Below, piece by piece: positions 36,995 through 38,587 of a DNA stretch of 38,587 nucleotides. This DNA is from Succinivibrionaceae bacterium WG-1 (GTDB lineage Bacteria; Pseudomonadota; Gammaproteobacteria; Enterobacterales; Succinivibrionaceae). Within the stretch, counting starts at the first letter, position 1. Each line of letters begins with the position of its first letter. The DNA is taken from NCBI GenBank assembly GCA_000222855.1, contig GL995195.1, positions 65,635 through 104,221 of the forward strand. Direction: 5' to 3'. The notes under the pieces are model-generated. The model was not told the DNA's origin. It was given only the letters and a program-made list of their open reading frames with translations, and did not search any database. The position numbers were made by a program, and so were the translations under genes.

Positions 36995-38522
36995 ATGCTT
37001 TTTGAATTTTTACAAAAAAGATGTAAATTATTTTTTATCTGCAATCTTATAATTCTTGCTTGTATATTATTTACAGGTAAAGCTCTCGCGTCTCCAGATT
37101 TTGAACAAGAAGATGAACAAATTGTTTTTTTAAATTCTCAAGGTGATTTACCTACAATTTTAGAGAATCATACATTACGTGTTTTAGTTTCATATGACAA
37201 TGTTGGTTTTTTTATGGATAAAGGCCGACAAGATGGTTTGTATGTTTCTTTAGTAAAAAAGTTTGTCTCTCATTTAAAGAAAAAATATTTAACAGCTGAA
37301 CGCATGAAGATTTATTTTATCCCTGTACGAGAGGATGAAATGATGAATCTTATTGCGGAAGGGAAAGGCGATATTGCGATGGGGATAAGTCCAACGCAAG
37401 AATATAAGAGATTTGTTGATTTTACTATTCCTGAAAAATTGTGGTTAAAGGAGATATTTGTAGTAAAGAATTCCGACTTTCCAATAAATTCGTTAAATGA
37501 TTTGGCTAATAGGGTGGTTTGGGTTAGAAAAAGCTCTAGCTATTACGAAAGCCTACAATTATTAAATGATTATTTAAAAGCTCATAAGCTTGCTCCTGTT
37601 ACAATTGTTGAAGCAGATGAGTATTTGACAGATGTTGATTTAGTCGATATGGTTTCTAAAGGAGAAATTCCTGCCACTGTTGTTAATGATAGTAAAATAG
37701 TTATTTGGAAAAATTCTTTGATAATATTAGTTTTATGTAAATGTGCCTATAAAAGTCAATGGAACGTTGAATTGGGCAATTAGACATAATAGCCCCAAAT
37801 TATATAAAGAAGCCAATTTGTTCTTAAGAAAATACCGAGATGGAACTCCTGAAGGTACAAAGATCTATGATCGTTATATGCGTACTCATTCTGCTTATAA
37901 TTCAAGAGTTGCTAGCAACAATCATATGCAATTAGGGATAAGTGCAGATAAATTTAAAAAATTTTCCAAAATATTTCAAAAATATGGCAAACACTATGAT
38001 ATAGATTGGATTCTTTTGATGGCACAATCTTATCAAGAATCAACTTTAAATCCTGATGCTCGTTCTGCACGAGGAGCCGTTGGTATTATGCAAGTTTTGC
38101 CAACAACTGCTCAAGAATGGTACATAGGTATCCAAGGTGTTAATGATCTTGATAATAATGTGCATGCTGGTACTAAATATATGCGATATATTATAGATGC
38201 ATATTTTAACGAACCCGAAATTCAAGAAGTTGAGCGATTAATGCTTGCATTAGCAGCATATAATAGTGGACCTAATAGAATCACAAGATATAGAGATGAA
38301 GCAAGAATTCAAGGTTTGAATCCTAATATTTGGTTTGGTAATGTTGAAAATATTGCAGTAAACCATGGAGCAACAGAAACAGTAAATTATGTAAAGAATA
38401 TTGCGGAATTATATATATCATATCAAGAAGTTTATCGTATGAATTCATCAAAAGAACAATTTCAAGACACTTCTTATATTGCTCCATTAAGAATATTTGA
38501 TTTGTTGGCAACAAATTTTTAA
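36995..38522 (+). CDS. mltF: Membrane-bound lytic murein transglycosylase F (frame broken mid-gene)
   Basis: Two-domain periplasmic enzyme that cleaves peptidoglycan glycan strands. The N-terminus has a signal/anchor (FFICNLIILACILF, about residues 13-26), then an SBP-type regulatory domain (LRVLVSYDNVGFFMDKGRQDGLYVSLV, GKGDIAMGISPTQEY). The C-terminal SLT domain has the catalytic Glu in MAQSYQESTLNPDARS, GAVGIMQVLPTTAQEW and LALAAYNSGPNRI. The first frame stops at 37783, and the second covers the SLT domain to 38522. The simplest homology-based fix is two lost bases, in the A5 run at 37709-37713 and the T4 run at 37731-37734, giving WKKFFDNISFYVNVPIKVNG and 509 aa (E. coli 518). One surplus T in the T4 run is the alternative. 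As written, the first frame lacks the catalytic domain. Confidence 0.9.
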
Positions 38523-38587
38523 TAAGTTTTCTTAAAATTTTAGTTTAGAGCATTAAATTGTAAAAAAGACTCATTCAAAATAAAGAA

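Noticed and set aside
37743-38522. A separate lytic transglycosylase gene starting at GTG 37743
   Set aside because: It is the SLT half of mltF. The upstream SBP half is directly adjacent and the homology runs continuously across the break.
1-38587. CRISPR arrays, phage or transposon genes, tRNAs, defence systems
   Set aside because: I looked for regular repeats, cloverleaf-like GC-rich stretches, recombinase or transposase motifs and restriction or toxin families, and saw none. All recognisable genes are core chromosomal functions.

Overview
The window is an AT-rich (about 30% G+C by eye) chromosomal segment of a gammaproteobacterium. Three things point that way: MenB, GlnA and TypA read close to the E. 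coli proteins; lineage-typical families are present (DUF3334, YfcZ/YiiS, DUF4124 between glnA and glnL); and the engB .. glnG-glnL-glnA <> typA .. yihY neighbourhood resembles that of enterics and vibrios. An AT-rich Aeromonadales/Succinivibrionaceae-like anaerobe would fit, but that placement is a guess. There is no sign of phage, plasmid, transposon, CRISPR or tRNA/rRNA genes.

Layout. 1-6152 (minus strand): a lysophospholipase-like hydrolase cut by the window edge, spoT, rpoZ, gmk, engB, a DUF3334 protein and a small membrane protein. 6272-11284 (minus): glnG, glnL, a DUF4124 protein and glnA. glnA is preceded by a convincing sigma-54 promoter and two NtrC-like sites. 11729-13567 (plus): typA, convergent with yihY. 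13677-22913 (minus): yihY, an AsmA-like protein, recG, pssA, a large aminopeptidase P and a six-helix membrane protein of unknown function. 23238-25289 (plus): prlC, convergent with rnb. 25405-35056 (minus): rnb, then the menaquinone cluster in the order menF-menD-menH-menB-menC-menE, with menA divergent (35171-36091). 36274-38522 (plus): a YfcZ/YiiS protein and mltF.

How the genes work together. The men genes encode the route from chorismate through isochorismate, SEPHCHC, SHCHC, o-succinylbenzoate, OSB-CoA and DHNA-CoA, followed by prenylation of DHNA. glnA-glnL-glnG is the nitrogen-assimilation module with its own two-component system. gmk, rpoZ and spoT link guanine nucleotides, RNA polymerase and ppGpp.

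The most striking feature is that ten genes carry a reading-frame break, and nearly all breaks sit in a short A-run (coding strand) that is one base too short for the frame. They are the DUF3334 gene, the DUF4124 gene, recG, the six-helix membrane gene, rnb, menE, menC, menB, menF and mltF. Both halves stay well conserved, so I annotate each as one gene across the break. Uncorrected homopolymer sequencing errors are the simplest explanation. Real frameshifts, tolerated by slippage as described for AT-rich endosymbionts, are the more interesting alternative. I found no convincing undescribed biological system.
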